Shown here in pieces: positions 24,169-31,503 of a DNA stretch of 41,583 nucleotides. The notes under the pieces are model-generated. The model saw nothing but the letters and a program-made list of their open reading frames with translations, did not search any database and was not told the DNA's origin. Position numbers and translations under genes: made by a program. The first letter of the stretch is position 1, and each line of letters begins with the position of its first letter. Source of the stretch: Solirubrobacterales bacterium (GTDB lineage: Bacteria > Actinomycetota > Thermoleophilia > Solirubrobacterales > Solirubrobacteraceae). Where the stretch lies: positions 1 through 41,583 of the forward strand of contig JAFASF010000385.1 in assembly GCA_019244745.1 (NCBI GenBank), given 5' to 3'.

Positions 24169-25118
24169 CGACCGCGGCTCCGATACAAGAGCCAGCCGCC
24201 CACCAGCGCGAGCAGCAGCGGCGGCTGGTCGAGGTCGTAGACGATGTCAAACGGGTTCAGGCCGTAGGACTCAAGACCCCGCGCGACCGCCCACAGGACG
24301 CCCCCGAAGATCAGCGCAAGGCCAACGACCACGCGGGGCTGAACCACCCCCCCGGATGTCCCGAACACGAACGTGTCGAGCCCTCGCGCGTTCCGTGACA
24401 CCGCCGACCCGTCGTTGCGGCGCGATGGGGTGGGGCGGCCGTGTAGCGACCATTGCCTGCGACGAAGCGCGACGGGGACCGCTGCCGCGGCGACGGCCGC
24501 CAGTCCTAGGGCAACCAATACAAGCGACGTGGCCCCAGGACCGGTGCCGGCCGCCGATGCGTTCTGCCCCGCGCGTAACTGGTGGCCCGAGGCGGCCGCG
24601 AGTGCCGCGACGGCGCCGATGGCAGCGCGGGCCAGATCATTACTCTGGCTTCCCGCCGGCTTGGCGAGGGAAGCGGCGGCTGCGGCGGTGCCGGTCCCGA
24701 GGCCTTCGACTCCGTAGCCGTTTGGCATGACGACCAGCAGGGGCTGCCGCCCTTGAAAGCTGATCTCCTGGTCCAGGAAGTCGGCATACTGCTGCGGCCT
24801 GCCGAACAGGTTTGGGACCGCCCCCAGGTCCAGCGGCGAGTGGATCAGAGCGATCTTGATCGGGAAGTGCGTACGTACGGCGGCAATGGCCTCGCCGTTG
24901 AGCGCCTCTTGAAGGCTCCCCGAGACCGGCGGGCTGTACGGGTAGAAGACGTTCTGGCTGAGCAGTACGTCGCTCGCGGGATCCCCGTCAGCCCGGGCGG
25001 GCGCCGCGGCGAGCGCGAGTCCGGCCAGCGCCACCGCGACCGAACCCGCGACGGTCGCAATCAGCGCGAGCACCGGGATCGAGACGATGCTCGTGCGACA
25101 GACGCGAACCCGCCCCAT
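24165..25118 (-). CDS. Membrane-anchored TPM-like protein, function unknown
   Basis: This 317-residue protein has a signal or anchor helix (IVSIPVLALIATVAGSVAVA), an extracytoplasmic alpha/beta region with FPIKIALIHSPLDLG and LLVVMPNGYGVEG, an Ala-rich stretch, and two further hydrophobic segments (about 200-225 and near the C-terminus). The middle recalls TPM-domain or Rv1476-like proteins, but weakly. The ATG at 25118 (MGRVRVCRTSIVSIPVLAL) places the signal helix near the start; an ATG at 25196 would add 26 unlikely residues. It is the first gene of the operon with the His-rich protein and CopCD. The role is unknown. Confidence 0.65.
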   Translation of the reverse strand: MGRVRVCRTSIVSIPVLALIATVAGSVAVALAGLALAAAPARADGDPASDVLLSQNVFYPYSPPVSGSLQEALNGEAIAAVRTHFPIKIALIHSPLDLGAVPNLFGRPQQYADFLDQEISFQGRQPLLVVMPNGYGVEGLGTGTAAAAASLAKPAGSQSNDLARAAIGAVAALAAASGHQLRAGQNASAAGTGPGATSLVLVALGLAAVAAAAVPVALRRRQWSLHGRPTPSRRNDGSAVSRNARGLDTFVFGTSGGVVQPRVVVGLALIFGGVLWAVARGLESYGLNPFDIVYDLDQPPLLLALVGGWLLYRSRGR

Positions 25119-25272
25119 ACCAAAATTGTGCACCCTTGAGCCGATCGCGGACTCGTGCGGCAGGTGCGGGCGCAGCGAGGATTCGACCAGCGCCACGTTG
25201 CCGGCGTCGTGAATCGAGAGGTTCAGGCGAAGCTGTCGAGCACCTGGGGCTAGTGGTGGACCGCCCCGAGAG

Positions 25273-26679
25273 TCATGGAATCTCGCGCACCATGATCAGA
25301 TTGGTCGCTCCGGTGGTTCCGGTTCGCTGGCCCGCGGTGATGACAACTCGCGTGCCGGTTGCCAGGCCTGCGAACTCCCTCGCGGTTAGGAGCGCCCGAT
25401 CGACCAAGTCGTCGACGGTCCCGGTGACGTTCATGGTCTGTGGATACACACCCCACTCGAGCGCGAGTTGATTCGCGACCATCTGGCTGTCGGGAAGCGC
25501 GATGATCGGACGCGGCGGACGGTACTTCGCGCAGGCGCGGGGCGAGCCTCCGCGCGAGGTCGGCACCAGCAGCGCAGCCGCGTTTAGCTCATCCGCCAGC
25601 TCAACGGCGGCGTGCATCACCGCCGCGGCGGGAGTGTCCCGTATCTCCCGCGCCCGGCCGTGAATGTCGCGCGCCTCTTCAGCGGCCTCGGCAAGCTGCG
25701 ACATCGCCCGCACGGCCTCAATGGGGTATTCGCCCACGCTCGTCTCCGCGGAGAGCATCACAGCCGAGGTGCCGTCGATCACCGCGTTGGCCACGTCGGT
25801 CGCCTCCGCGCGGGTGGGCTCCGGCGCGTGGATCATCGATTCGAGCATCTGGGTCGCCGTGATGACCAGCTTCCCCGCCTGGGTGGCGCGGTAGATAGTG
25901 TCCTTCTGCATCAGCGGCACGCGCGCGACCCCGGCCTCGACCCCGTAGTCGCCGCGAGCGACCATCACGCCGTCGGCGACGGCGATGATCTCATCGAGGT
26001 GCTCGTAGGCCTCGATCTTCTCGATCTTCGCGATGGTCCGCCCGGGCGAGCCATGTTCGTCCAACCGCGCTCGGAGTTGCTCAATGTCGCTCCCAGACCG
26101 AACGAACGACAGCGCCACGTGATCGGCGCCGACGTCCGCCGCGAGCGCGAGGTCGCGCTGGTCCTTCTCGGTGATCGCCGGCAGCTCGGGTCGCGCGTAC
26201 GTGACGTTGATCCCCTTGCGCGGCGCAAGTTCACCCGACGAGAGGGCCCTGGCAACCACCTCGCCCGGACCCGAGGACTCGACCATCAGGCGCGGGACGC
26301 CGTCCCCGATCACGATCTCCGAACGCTCCGTCACAAGCCGCGGGAAATCGGGGAAGTCGACGAGCACGCGGCTGTCGCCGACTGCGTTGTCGGTGCTTGC
26401 GAAGGTGACGATCTCGCCCGCGCGCACAGCGCGCGGCACCGTGGTGGCCGACAGTCGCAGCTTTGGCCCCTGCAGGTCGACCAGCACGGCGACCGATCGC
26501 CCGGCGCGTCCGGCGGCCGATCGAACTTCCTCGACACGGCGACGCAGCTCCTCATGAGTCCCGTGTGAGCAATTCAGCCGTGCGCAGTCCATGCCGGCCG
26601 CGATCAGAGCGTCGAGCACGCCCGGCGGATCGGTGGCGGGCCCCAGCGTGGCAATAATCTTCGTGCGCCGGTCGAGCAT
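25273..26679 (-). CDS. pyk: Pyruvate kinase
   Basis: This 468-residue pyruvate kinase converts phosphoenolpyruvate and ADP to pyruvate and ATP in glycolysis. It is of typical bacterial length. RRTKIIATLGPA, ARLNCSHG, VLVDLQGPKLR, AKIEKIEAYEHLDEI with the catalytic Lys region, VMVARGDYGVE and ATQMLESMI are the family signatures. The C-terminal domain ends with the regulatory-site-like TAGQRTGTTGATNLI. The ATG at 26679 is preferred over one at 26694 because a GAGGA ribosome site lies at proper spacing and MLDRRTKIIATLGPA is the standard N-terminus. The 154-bp gap to the next minus gene suggests separate transcription. Confidence 0.97.
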   Translation of the reverse strand: MLDRRTKIIATLGPATDPPGVLDALIAAGMDCARLNCSHGTHEELRRRVEEVRSAAGRAGRSVAVLVDLQGPKLRLSATTVPRAVRAGEIVTFASTDNAVGDSRVLVDFPDFPRLVTERSEIVIGDGVPRLMVESSGPGEVVARALSSGELAPRKGINVTYARPELPAITEKDQRDLALAADVGADHVALSFVRSGSDIEQLRARLDEHGSPGRTIAKIEKIEAYEHLDEIIAVADGVMVARGDYGVEAGVARVPLMQKDTIYRATQAGKLVITATQMLESMIHAPEPTRAEATDVANAVIDGTSAVMLSAETSVGEYPIEAVRAMSQLAEAAEEARDIHGRAREIRDTPAAAVMHAAVELADELNAAALLVPTSRGGSPRACAKYRPPRPIIALPDSQMVANQLALEWGVYPQTMNVTGTVDDLVDRALLTAREFAGLATGTRVVITAGQRTGTTGATNLIMVREIP

Positions 26680-26720
26680 CGGGTCCTCGAGCATGCTAGC
26701 CGCGCCGCGGGGGGCGGCGG

Positions 26721-26801
26721 CCTGGTGGCGCGGCCGAGCGCCGCACCACCACCAGGAGCGGGGCCGCCGGTCCTGGTGGCGCGGCCGGGAGCCGCACCAC
26801 C
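26721..26801. repeat. Two tandem GC-rich hairpin repeats
   Basis: A 30-bp unit is repeated at 26721-26750 and 26772-26801 (period 51). Each unit folds on itself: GGTGGCGCGGC pairs with GCCGCACCACC over a 5-base loop. The pair fills the spacer between the SGNH hydrolase stop and the pyk start on the same strand. It may act as a terminator or transcript-stabilising structure; there is no U-tract. Confidence 0.75.
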
Positions 26802-26818
26802 CGACCGTCGAGCCGACC

Positions 26819-28135
26819 CTACTTCAGTAGCGCCAAGTTGATCGCGCTCGCCATCGCCTGGTACCCCGCGTCGTTGGGGTGCAGGTTGTCGCCGCTGTTG
26901 TATGCCGGATCGAAGTACTGCGGGTTGAACGGATCGGCCACTGCCTTGGCAAAGTCGATCACGCCATCGAAGGCGCGGCTAGTCTCGATCCAGTTGTTAA
27001 CCGCCTCGCGCTTGGCCTCGGCCATCCCCGACCAGTACCCGGCCCCGCGGAAGGGGGTCAGGGTACCGCCGAAGATCTTCAACCCGTGGGCGTGCGCCAT
27101 GGCGATGAGCTGCTCATACCCCTGCTCGATCTGCGCCGCCGTCACGTTCGTATTTGGCACCGAGCACCCGGTGTTCGGCGTCTGGCTGAAGCCAATGTCG
27201 TTGATCCCCTCGAGCACGATCACATCCTTTACTCCGGACTGGGAGAGCACGTCACGGTCGAAGCGGGCAAGCGCGCTCACCCCGAAGCAGGGCGAGTCGT
27301 TGAGGACGCGATTCCCGCTGATGCCCTCGTCGATCACGCTGGGAGCGGCGGCGCCGAGCGCGGCCTGCAGGCGTCGGAACAGGTAGTTTGGCCACCGGTC
27401 GTTCGCGCCCACCTGCGAGTTAGCGCCGTCCGTGATCGAGTCGCCGAAGGCGACGACCGATCCAGCTGCTCGGGCGTTGCGGACGTCGACGCCATCCAGG
27501 AGGTACCACGACGGGGCTGTCGTCGTGTACGTGGCAGGGCTCACATCAAAGGCATGATTGCCCGAGGCCACATAATTGGTCTGCTGGGCCGTGAGATGAT
27601 AGGTCGCCGGCCCGGTCGCGACGGGCACGTACACGCTGACCGCCAGATCCTCGTCGGGGGTGACCGCCATCGACACGGGATCGCTGGTGGCCTCCGCCCC
27701 GTCCGGGATCGTGACCGCGGCCCGTCCGCCGAACGTGACCGGGTGTACGGTGCCGGGCACGAGCTGGGCGGCGGTGAGCTCGATGCCAACGGTTACGCGG
27801 CCCACGTGCAGAGCTGTCGTGCCGAACGTATTGCTCAGGCGGATGCGGAGCTCATTGCCTCCGATACTCGTGAACACGATGTTCCTGATGGTCTGATCGT
27901 TGAAACCCGCATTGGCCGGGTTGGAGATCACGGTGGTCGGCGCTTGCGGGCTGGCCGTCCAGCTCGCATCCCACGGTGACCCCGACGCCGCTGCCGCCGC
28001 CGCAGGGCGCGCCGCCGCGGCGGAGCCGGTCCCGGCGAGGAGGGCTGCAGCCCCGCTTGCCGTGAGCAGCGCGGCGCACGTAAGGCCGAGCAGAAGCCAT
28101 CTGCGGGGTACCCCTGACCAACTCAAACATGTCAT
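26819..28135 (-). CDS. Secreted SGNH/GDSL hydrolase
   Basis: This 438-residue esterase/lipase-type protein has an N-terminal export signal (about 12-42) followed by an Ala-rich linker. Residues about 55-220 form a beta-rich accessory region. The SGNH catalytic domain starts at VVAFGDSITDGA with the nucleophile Ser233, continues through EGISGNRV and LEGINDIG (block III Asn), and ends with DNLHPNDAGYQ, giving Asp416 and His419. These enzymes deacylate lipids or polysaccharides outside the cell. The start is the ATG at 28135, with AGAAGG close in front. It is monocistronic, with the hairpin repeats following its stop. Confidence 0.93.
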   Translation of the reverse strand: MTCLSWSGVPRRWLLLGLTCAALLTASGAAALLAGTGSAAAARPAAAAAASGSPWDASWTASPQAPTTVISNPANAGFNDQTIRNIVFTSIGGNELRIRLSNTFGTTALHVGRVTVGIELTAAQLVPGTVHPVTFGGRAAVTIPDGAEATSDPVSMAVTPDEDLAVSVYVPVATGPATYHLTAQQTNYVASGNHAFDVSPATYTTTAPSWYLLDGVDVRNARAAGSVVAFGDSITDGANSQVGANDRWPNYLFRRLQAALGAAAPSVIDEGISGNRVLNDSPCFGVSALARFDRDVLSQSGVKDVIVLEGINDIGFSQTPNTGCSVPNTNVTAAQIEQGYEQLIAMAHAHGLKIFGGTLTPFRGAGYWSGMAEAKREAVNNWIETSRAFDGVIDFAKAVADPFNPQYFDPAYNSGDNLHPNDAGYQAMASAINLALLK

Positions 28136-28560
28136 CCTTCTGTGCCTCCACTAGTCGATTCACGTAATTCTCACAGCACCAGCGCGGTGACAACACACCG
28201 CGCGTGTGACGGGTGAGGCGAACGTAGACAAACTTGACTGGTACAGCGTCCAGCAGTCATACACCGGTATCTGTTTGTGCCTACCTCCTCCGCGATTCCA
28301 CCTACCTCACATGCGGCATTGCGCGTCTCCGATTCCCCGGCAGTCCGAACGCTAAACCAGACAAATCCAAATATCAGGTGACTGACGACAACTTGCGGTC
28401 ATAGCCGCGGCTGCAGTCACGGAGGTGTAGACCGGATTGGTTAGATGCGGGAAGCAATTGGAGGCCTCACCGCGCTGGCTTTCGCGCGTGCGCCCGGGAG
28501 ACCGTTAGGGCAGGCATCTCGTCCTCGAGCGGGCGAGGCCGATTTGCCGCTGGTTTGGAG
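28136..28560. other. Gene-free, comparatively AT-rich spacer
   Basis: No coding region is supported here. The segment 28200-28460 is visibly poorer in GC than the rest of the window. CACACCGCGCGTGTG (28194-28208) is a small palindrome. On the minus strand a TTGTCA (28188-28193) lies 17 bases from a poor -10 (28165-28170), a weak promoter candidate for the SGNH hydrolase. The remainder shows nothing I can name. Confidence 0.5.
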
Positions 28561-28633
28561 CGCGCCCGGCAGGATTTGAACCTGCGGCCTTTCGCTCCGG
28601 AGGCGAACGCTCTATCCCCTGAGCTACGGGCGC
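28561..28633 (-). tRNA. tRNA-Arg (anticodon CCG)
   Basis: The minus strand folds as a full cloverleaf. The acceptor stem is GCGCCCG with CGGGCGC, the D arm includes GCTCAGGGGATAGAGC, the anticodon stem TTCGC/GCGAA encloses CTCCGGA (anticodon CCG), and the T arm includes GGTTCAAATCC. The discriminator base is G. The CCA end is not encoded. It reads Arg CGG codons. It is divergent from the phosphoesterase gene. Confidence 0.95.
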
Positions 28634-28637
28634 GTAG

Positions 28638-28659
28638 CGTTCCGGCGAGATCCGGAACG
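28638..28659. repeat. Inverted repeat between tRNA-Arg and the phosphoesterase gene
   Basis: CGTTCCGG and CCGGAACG form an 8-bp stem around a 6-base loop. It sits in the 31-bp space between two divergent genes, where an operator or promoter element is expected. There is no T-run, so it is not an obvious terminator. Confidence 0.5.
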
Positions 28660-28664
28660 GTTCA

Positions 28665-29165
28665 ATGGAGCTTACCGTGGAGATCGCCATCATCTCGGAT
28701 ACCCACCTACCGCGAGGCGGGCGCCGGCTGCCGGCGAGCTGCGTCGAGCGTCTGATGAGTGCCGATCTGATCATCCACGCCGGTGATCTGATGCGCCGTT
28801 CGGTGTTGCGCGAGCTGGAGGGCTACGGACCGGTGGCGGCGGTGCACGGGAACGTCGATGACGCCCAGCTTAGGGCCATGCTGCCGGCCACGACCGTGGT
28901 ACGGGCCGGCGGCGCGCAGCTCGGTGTCGTCCACGACGCCGGGCCGGCGCGAGGACGGCTGGAGCGGCTTCGCGCCCGCTTCCCGTCCGCCGACGCGGTG
29001 GTGTTCGGACATTCTCATCTCCCGCTGCATGAGCGGTCCCGCGACGGCTTTCAGATCTTTAATCCCGGCAGCCCGACCGAGCGGCGCCGAGCGCCGCGGC
29101 ACACCATGGGTATCGCGCAGGTGGAGAACGGTAAGGCGAGCTTCGAGCTGGTCGTGCTCGGCTGA
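28665..29165 (+). CDS. YfcE/MJ0936-type metallophosphoesterase
   Basis: This 166-residue calcineurin-like phosphodiesterase has the metal motifs IISDTH (Asp12, His14), HAGDL, VHGNVDD, VVHD and GHSHLP, in the order and length of the small YfcE family. Such enzymes hydrolyse phosphodiesters, usually with Mn2+; the physiological substrate is unclear. The ATG at 28665 is used, but a GTG at 28677 has a better placed GGAG and would remove four residues. It is followed after 15 bases by RNase Z, so an operon with a nucleic-acid theme is plausible. Confidence 0.92.
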   Translation: MELTVEIAIISDTHLPRGGRRLPASCVERLMSADLIIHAGDLMRRSVLRELEGYGPVAAVHGNVDDAQLRAMLPATTVVRAGGAQLGVVHDAGPARGRLERLRARFPSADAVVFGHSHLPLHERSRDGFQIFNPGSPTERRRAPRHTMGIAQVENGKASFELVVLG

Positions 29166-29180
29166 CACACTGACGCGCCG

Positions 29181-30170
29181 ATGGACTTCTCGCTGTTCTT
29201 CGTCGGGACCGCCGGCTCGATCCCCACCGCCCGGCGCGGCCTGCCCGCCGTGCTGCTGCGCCGGGGCGGCGATCGGATCCTGTTCGACTGTGGGGAGGGC
29301 ACGCAGCGACAGCTCGTCAGCTCGGTCGGGCTGACCGAGCTGACCGAGGTGTTCCTGACGCATTTCCACGCGGACCACTGGCTGGGACTCCCCGGGCTGT
29401 TGAAGACCTTCGACCTTCGGGCGCGCGAACGGCCGCTCGCCATCTACGCCCCACCGGGTCTGCGCGAGCTGCTCACCACCGCGCTACGCGCCGCGGGACG
29501 TGTGCGCTTCGAGCTCGACATGGTCGAACTCGAGCCCGGCGACGTGCTCGAACGCGACGGCTATCGGATCGCTCCCGTGCCCGTCAACCATCGCGGACCG
29601 GCATTCGGCTACGTCATATACGAAGACGAGCGACCGGGACAGTTCGATCCGCACGAGGCAGTCCGCCTTGGCCTCACGCACGGGCCCGAATTCGGTCGCG
29701 TGCAGCGCGGCGAGACGGTCCGCGGAGTGAGGCCCGAGCAAGTGATGGGTCCACCCCGCCCCGGACGGAAGGTCGTGATCTCCGGCGATACCGCCCCGTG
29801 CGAGACGGTGCGGATCGCCGCGCACCGCTCCGACGTGCTGATCCACGAGGCGACATTCGCGCAGGACGAGCGCGACCGGGCCGCGGAGACGTTTCACTCC
29901 ACGGCGGCGCAGGCGGCCGCGCTCGCTCGCGAGGCGGAGGTCACGATGCTCGCGCTCACCCATTTCTCGACGCGCCACCCGGTCGCCTTGCTGCGAGACG
30001 AGGCACGTGCCATCTTCAGGGGCACGGTGCTCCCACGCGACTTCGACACGATCGAGATCCCGTTCCCGGAGCGCGGCGAGCCGCAGCTGGTCCGCTGGGG
30101 CGAGGGCCGTGGTCTCGACGTCGAGGATGGCGCGGCGGCTTCGGAACCGCTGAGGGGCCCCACTTCGTGA
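29181..30170 (+). CDS. rnz: Ribonuclease Z
   Basis: This 329-residue metallo-beta-lactamase-fold nuclease matures tRNA 3' ends by cutting after the discriminator base. LTHFHADHWLGLPGL contains the zinc signature HxHxDH (His61, His63, Asp65, His66). FVGTAGSIPTARRGLPAVLL and FDCGEGTQRQL are typical of the short-form enzyme. VISGDTAPCETV, HEATFAQDE and ALTHFSTR supply the later ligands. The tRNA-Arg nearby lacks an encoded CCA, so its 3' end would need such processing. The stop overlaps the GTG of the acetyltransferase gene. Confidence 0.95.
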   Translation: MDFSLFFVGTAGSIPTARRGLPAVLLRRGGDRILFDCGEGTQRQLVSSVGLTELTEVFLTHFHADHWLGLPGLLKTFDLRARERPLAIYAPPGLRELLTTALRAAGRVRFELDMVELEPGDVLERDGYRIAPVPVNHRGPAFGYVIYEDERPGQFDPHEAVRLGLTHGPEFGRVQRGETVRGVRPEQVMGPPRPGRKVVISGDTAPCETVRIAAHRSDVLIHEATFAQDERDRAAETFHSTAAQAAALAREAEVTMLALTHFSTRHPVALLRDEARAIFRGTVLPRDFDTIEIPFPERGEPQLVRWGEGRGLDVEDGAAASEPLRGPTS

Positions 30171-30724
30171 GTACCCGAGTGCTCGACAGGGTCGAGACGG
30201 AGCGGCTGGTTTGCGAGCGCATGCGACGCGACCACGCAGACGAGCTCTCGGTGCTGCTGCTGGACCCGCGCGTGGCCCGCACCCTGTTCCCGGCGTCCAC
30301 GCGGCTCACCGATGCGATGCTCCTGGCCAGCCTGGAGGAGAAGCTCGAGCACTGGGCGAGGTACGGGTTTGGCCTGTGGCTGCTTCGCGACCGGGCGACC
30401 GGGAAGATGGTCGGCCGAGGCGGGCTTCAGCACACCGCGGTCGAGGGAGAGGAAGCGGTGGAGGTGGCATGGGCGGTAGCGCCCGAGCGATGGCGGGAGG
30501 GGCTCGCGACGGAGCTCGCGCTCGCTGCCGTCGATGTCGCCTTCGGCGACCTTGGTCTCGAGGAGATCGTCGCGTTCACCCTCCCCGAGAACGTCGCGTC
30601 GAGGAGGGTGATGCAGAAGGCCGGCTTCGCGTACGACCGTGACGTAGAGCGCGCCGGCCTGCCGCACGTCCTGTATCGCCGCCGGCGCGCGGAGACCTAC
30701 CCGACACTCGAGGTTGCGTCTTAA
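30167..30724 (+). CDS. GNAT-family N-acetyltransferase (RimJ/RimL-like)
   Basis: This 185-residue acetyltransferase has a RimJ/RimL-like start (VLDRVETERLVCERMRRDHA), the acetyl-CoA region VEVAWAVAPERWREGLATE, in place of the usual RGxGxA loop, and the C-terminal TLPENVASRRVMQKAGF. Such enzymes acetylate protein N-termini, antibiotics or small amines. The GTG at 30167 overlaps the RNase Z stop (GTGA); the upstream part of the open frame is the RNase Z sequence out of frame and is not used. The substrate is unknown. Confidence 0.9.
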   Translation: MSTRVLDRVETERLVCERMRRDHADELSVLLLDPRVARTLFPASTRLTDAMLLASLEEKLEHWARYGFGLWLLRDRATGKMVGRGGLQHTAVEGEEAVEVAWAVAPERWREGLATELALAAVDVAFGDLGLEEIVAFTLPENVASRRVMQKAGFAYDRDVERAGLPHVLYRRRRAETYPTLEVAS

Positions 30725-30766
30725 ACGACGGCCCTCTTTGCGTTAGCGTCGCAACGTCCCGCGCGA

Positions 30767-30886
30767 GGGGCAGCCGCCGTTCGCGCGGGGGCAACCGCCG
30801 CCGGCGCTGGGGCGCAGCCGCCGCCCGCCCGCCGGCGCAGGGCCGCAGCCGCCGCCGGCGCACGGGCCGCAGCCGCCGCCGGCGCT
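30767..30886. repeat. Degenerate GC-rich tandem array upstream of pyrR
   Basis: About five diverged copies of a 20-30 bp unit built on GCAGCCGCCGCCGGCGC fill the space between the acetyltransferase gene and the pyrR promoter. The last two copies (30838-30860 and 30861-30884) are nearly identical. It could be read as an Ala-rich peptide but has no start context, so it is treated as non-coding. Confidence 0.7.
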
Positions 30887-30894
30887 GATACCCT
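30886..30894 (+). promoter_or_regulatory. Candidate extended -10 of the pyr operon
   Basis: TGATACCCT fits the extended -10 form TGnTAnnnT. Transcription would start at about 30901, giving a leader of roughly 45 bases that begins just before the PyrR-binding loop. There is no good -35, as is common with extended -10 promoters. Confidence 0.45.
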
Positions 30895-30906
30895 CATCGA
30901 CGTCGG

Positions 30907-30941
30907 CCCCTTTAACCCGGTCCCGTGAGGCCAGGAAGGAG
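30907..30941 (+). promoter_or_regulatory. PyrR-binding RNA hairpin overlapping the pyrR ribosome site
   Basis: GGTCCCGTGAGGCC (30919-30932) agrees at 12 of 14 positions with the PyrR loop consensus ARUCCNGNGAGGYU known from Bacillus. Flanking CCTTT and AAGG can close a stem that would include the AAGGAG Shine-Dalgarno (30936-30941). UMP-bound PyrR would therefore block translation of its own gene, the mechanism described for mycobacterial pyr genes. No terminator/antiterminator pair is seen. Confidence 0.75.
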
Positions 30942-30945
30942 CACG

Positions 30946-31503
30946 TTGCAAAGCCGCACGGTCGTACTCGACCACGATGACATGCGCCGCACGCTCGTGC
31001 GGGTCGCCCACGAGATCGTCGAGAAGAACCCAGACGGGCGGGTAGCGCTCGTGGGTATACACCGTCGGGGGGCAGTGCTCGCTCAGCGCCTCCACACCCT
31101 GACCAGCGAGCTCCTCGACTCCGAGGTGCCGCTCGGCTATGTCGACATCTCCTTCTATCGCGACGATCTTGCGCTCAGACAGGCGGCGCCGGTCGTCCAC
31201 GCCACCCAGCTCGACTTCCCGGTCGACGGGCGCACGATCGTGATCGTCGACGACGTGCTCTACACCGGGCGGACCGTCAGGGCGGCGATCGACGTGATCT
31301 TCGACTACGGCCGGCCGGCGCGCGTGCAGCTCGCGGTGCTCGTCGATCGCGGCCACCGGGAGCTTCCGATCCGGCCCGACTACATCGGCAAGAACCTCCC
31401 GACCTCGCAGGAGGAGCGCGTGAACGTCCGCGTGCACGAGGTCGACGGTCACGACGAGGTGACGATCGGCCCGGCGCCAGGGCCGCGGAGGGCAGCGGCG
31501 TGA
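30946..31503 (+). CDS. pyrR: Bifunctional pyr operon regulator / uracil phosphoribosyltransferase
   Basis: This 185-residue PyrR binds pyr mRNA in response to UMP and can make UMP from uracil and PRPP. The PRPP motif VIVDDVLYTGRTVRAAID starts at about residue 99. SRTVVLDHDDMRRTLVRVAH and VGIHRRGAVLAQRL are typical of the family. A TTG at 30946 is chosen as start because AAGGAG lies 4 bases upstream and the family N-terminus begins here. A GTG at 30925 would lie inside the PyrR RNA loop and lacks a ribosome site. The stop overlaps the pyrB GTG. Confidence 0.94.
   Translation: MQSRTVVLDHDDMRRTLVRVAHEIVEKNPDGRVALVGIHRRGAVLAQRLHTLTSELLDSEVPLGYVDISFYRDDLALRQAAPVVHATQLDFPVDGRTIVIVDDVLYTGRTVRAAIDVIFDYGRPARVQLAVLVDRGHRELPIRPDYIGKNLPTSQEERVNVRVHEVDGHDEVTIGPAPGPRRAAA

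Noticed and set aside
23633-24250. N-terminal extension of the CopCD frame
   Set aside because: It would overlap the His-rich membrane gene and is Arg/Gly-rich; the signal peptide begins after the ATG at 23632.
26721-26801. Intrinsic terminator for the SGNH hydrolase gene
   Set aside because: Strong stems but no U-run on the minus-strand transcript; kept as a repeat only.
30925-30945. GTG at 30925 as pyrR start
   Set aside because: It falls in the PyrR RNA loop, has no ribosome site, and adds residues not typical of PyrR.
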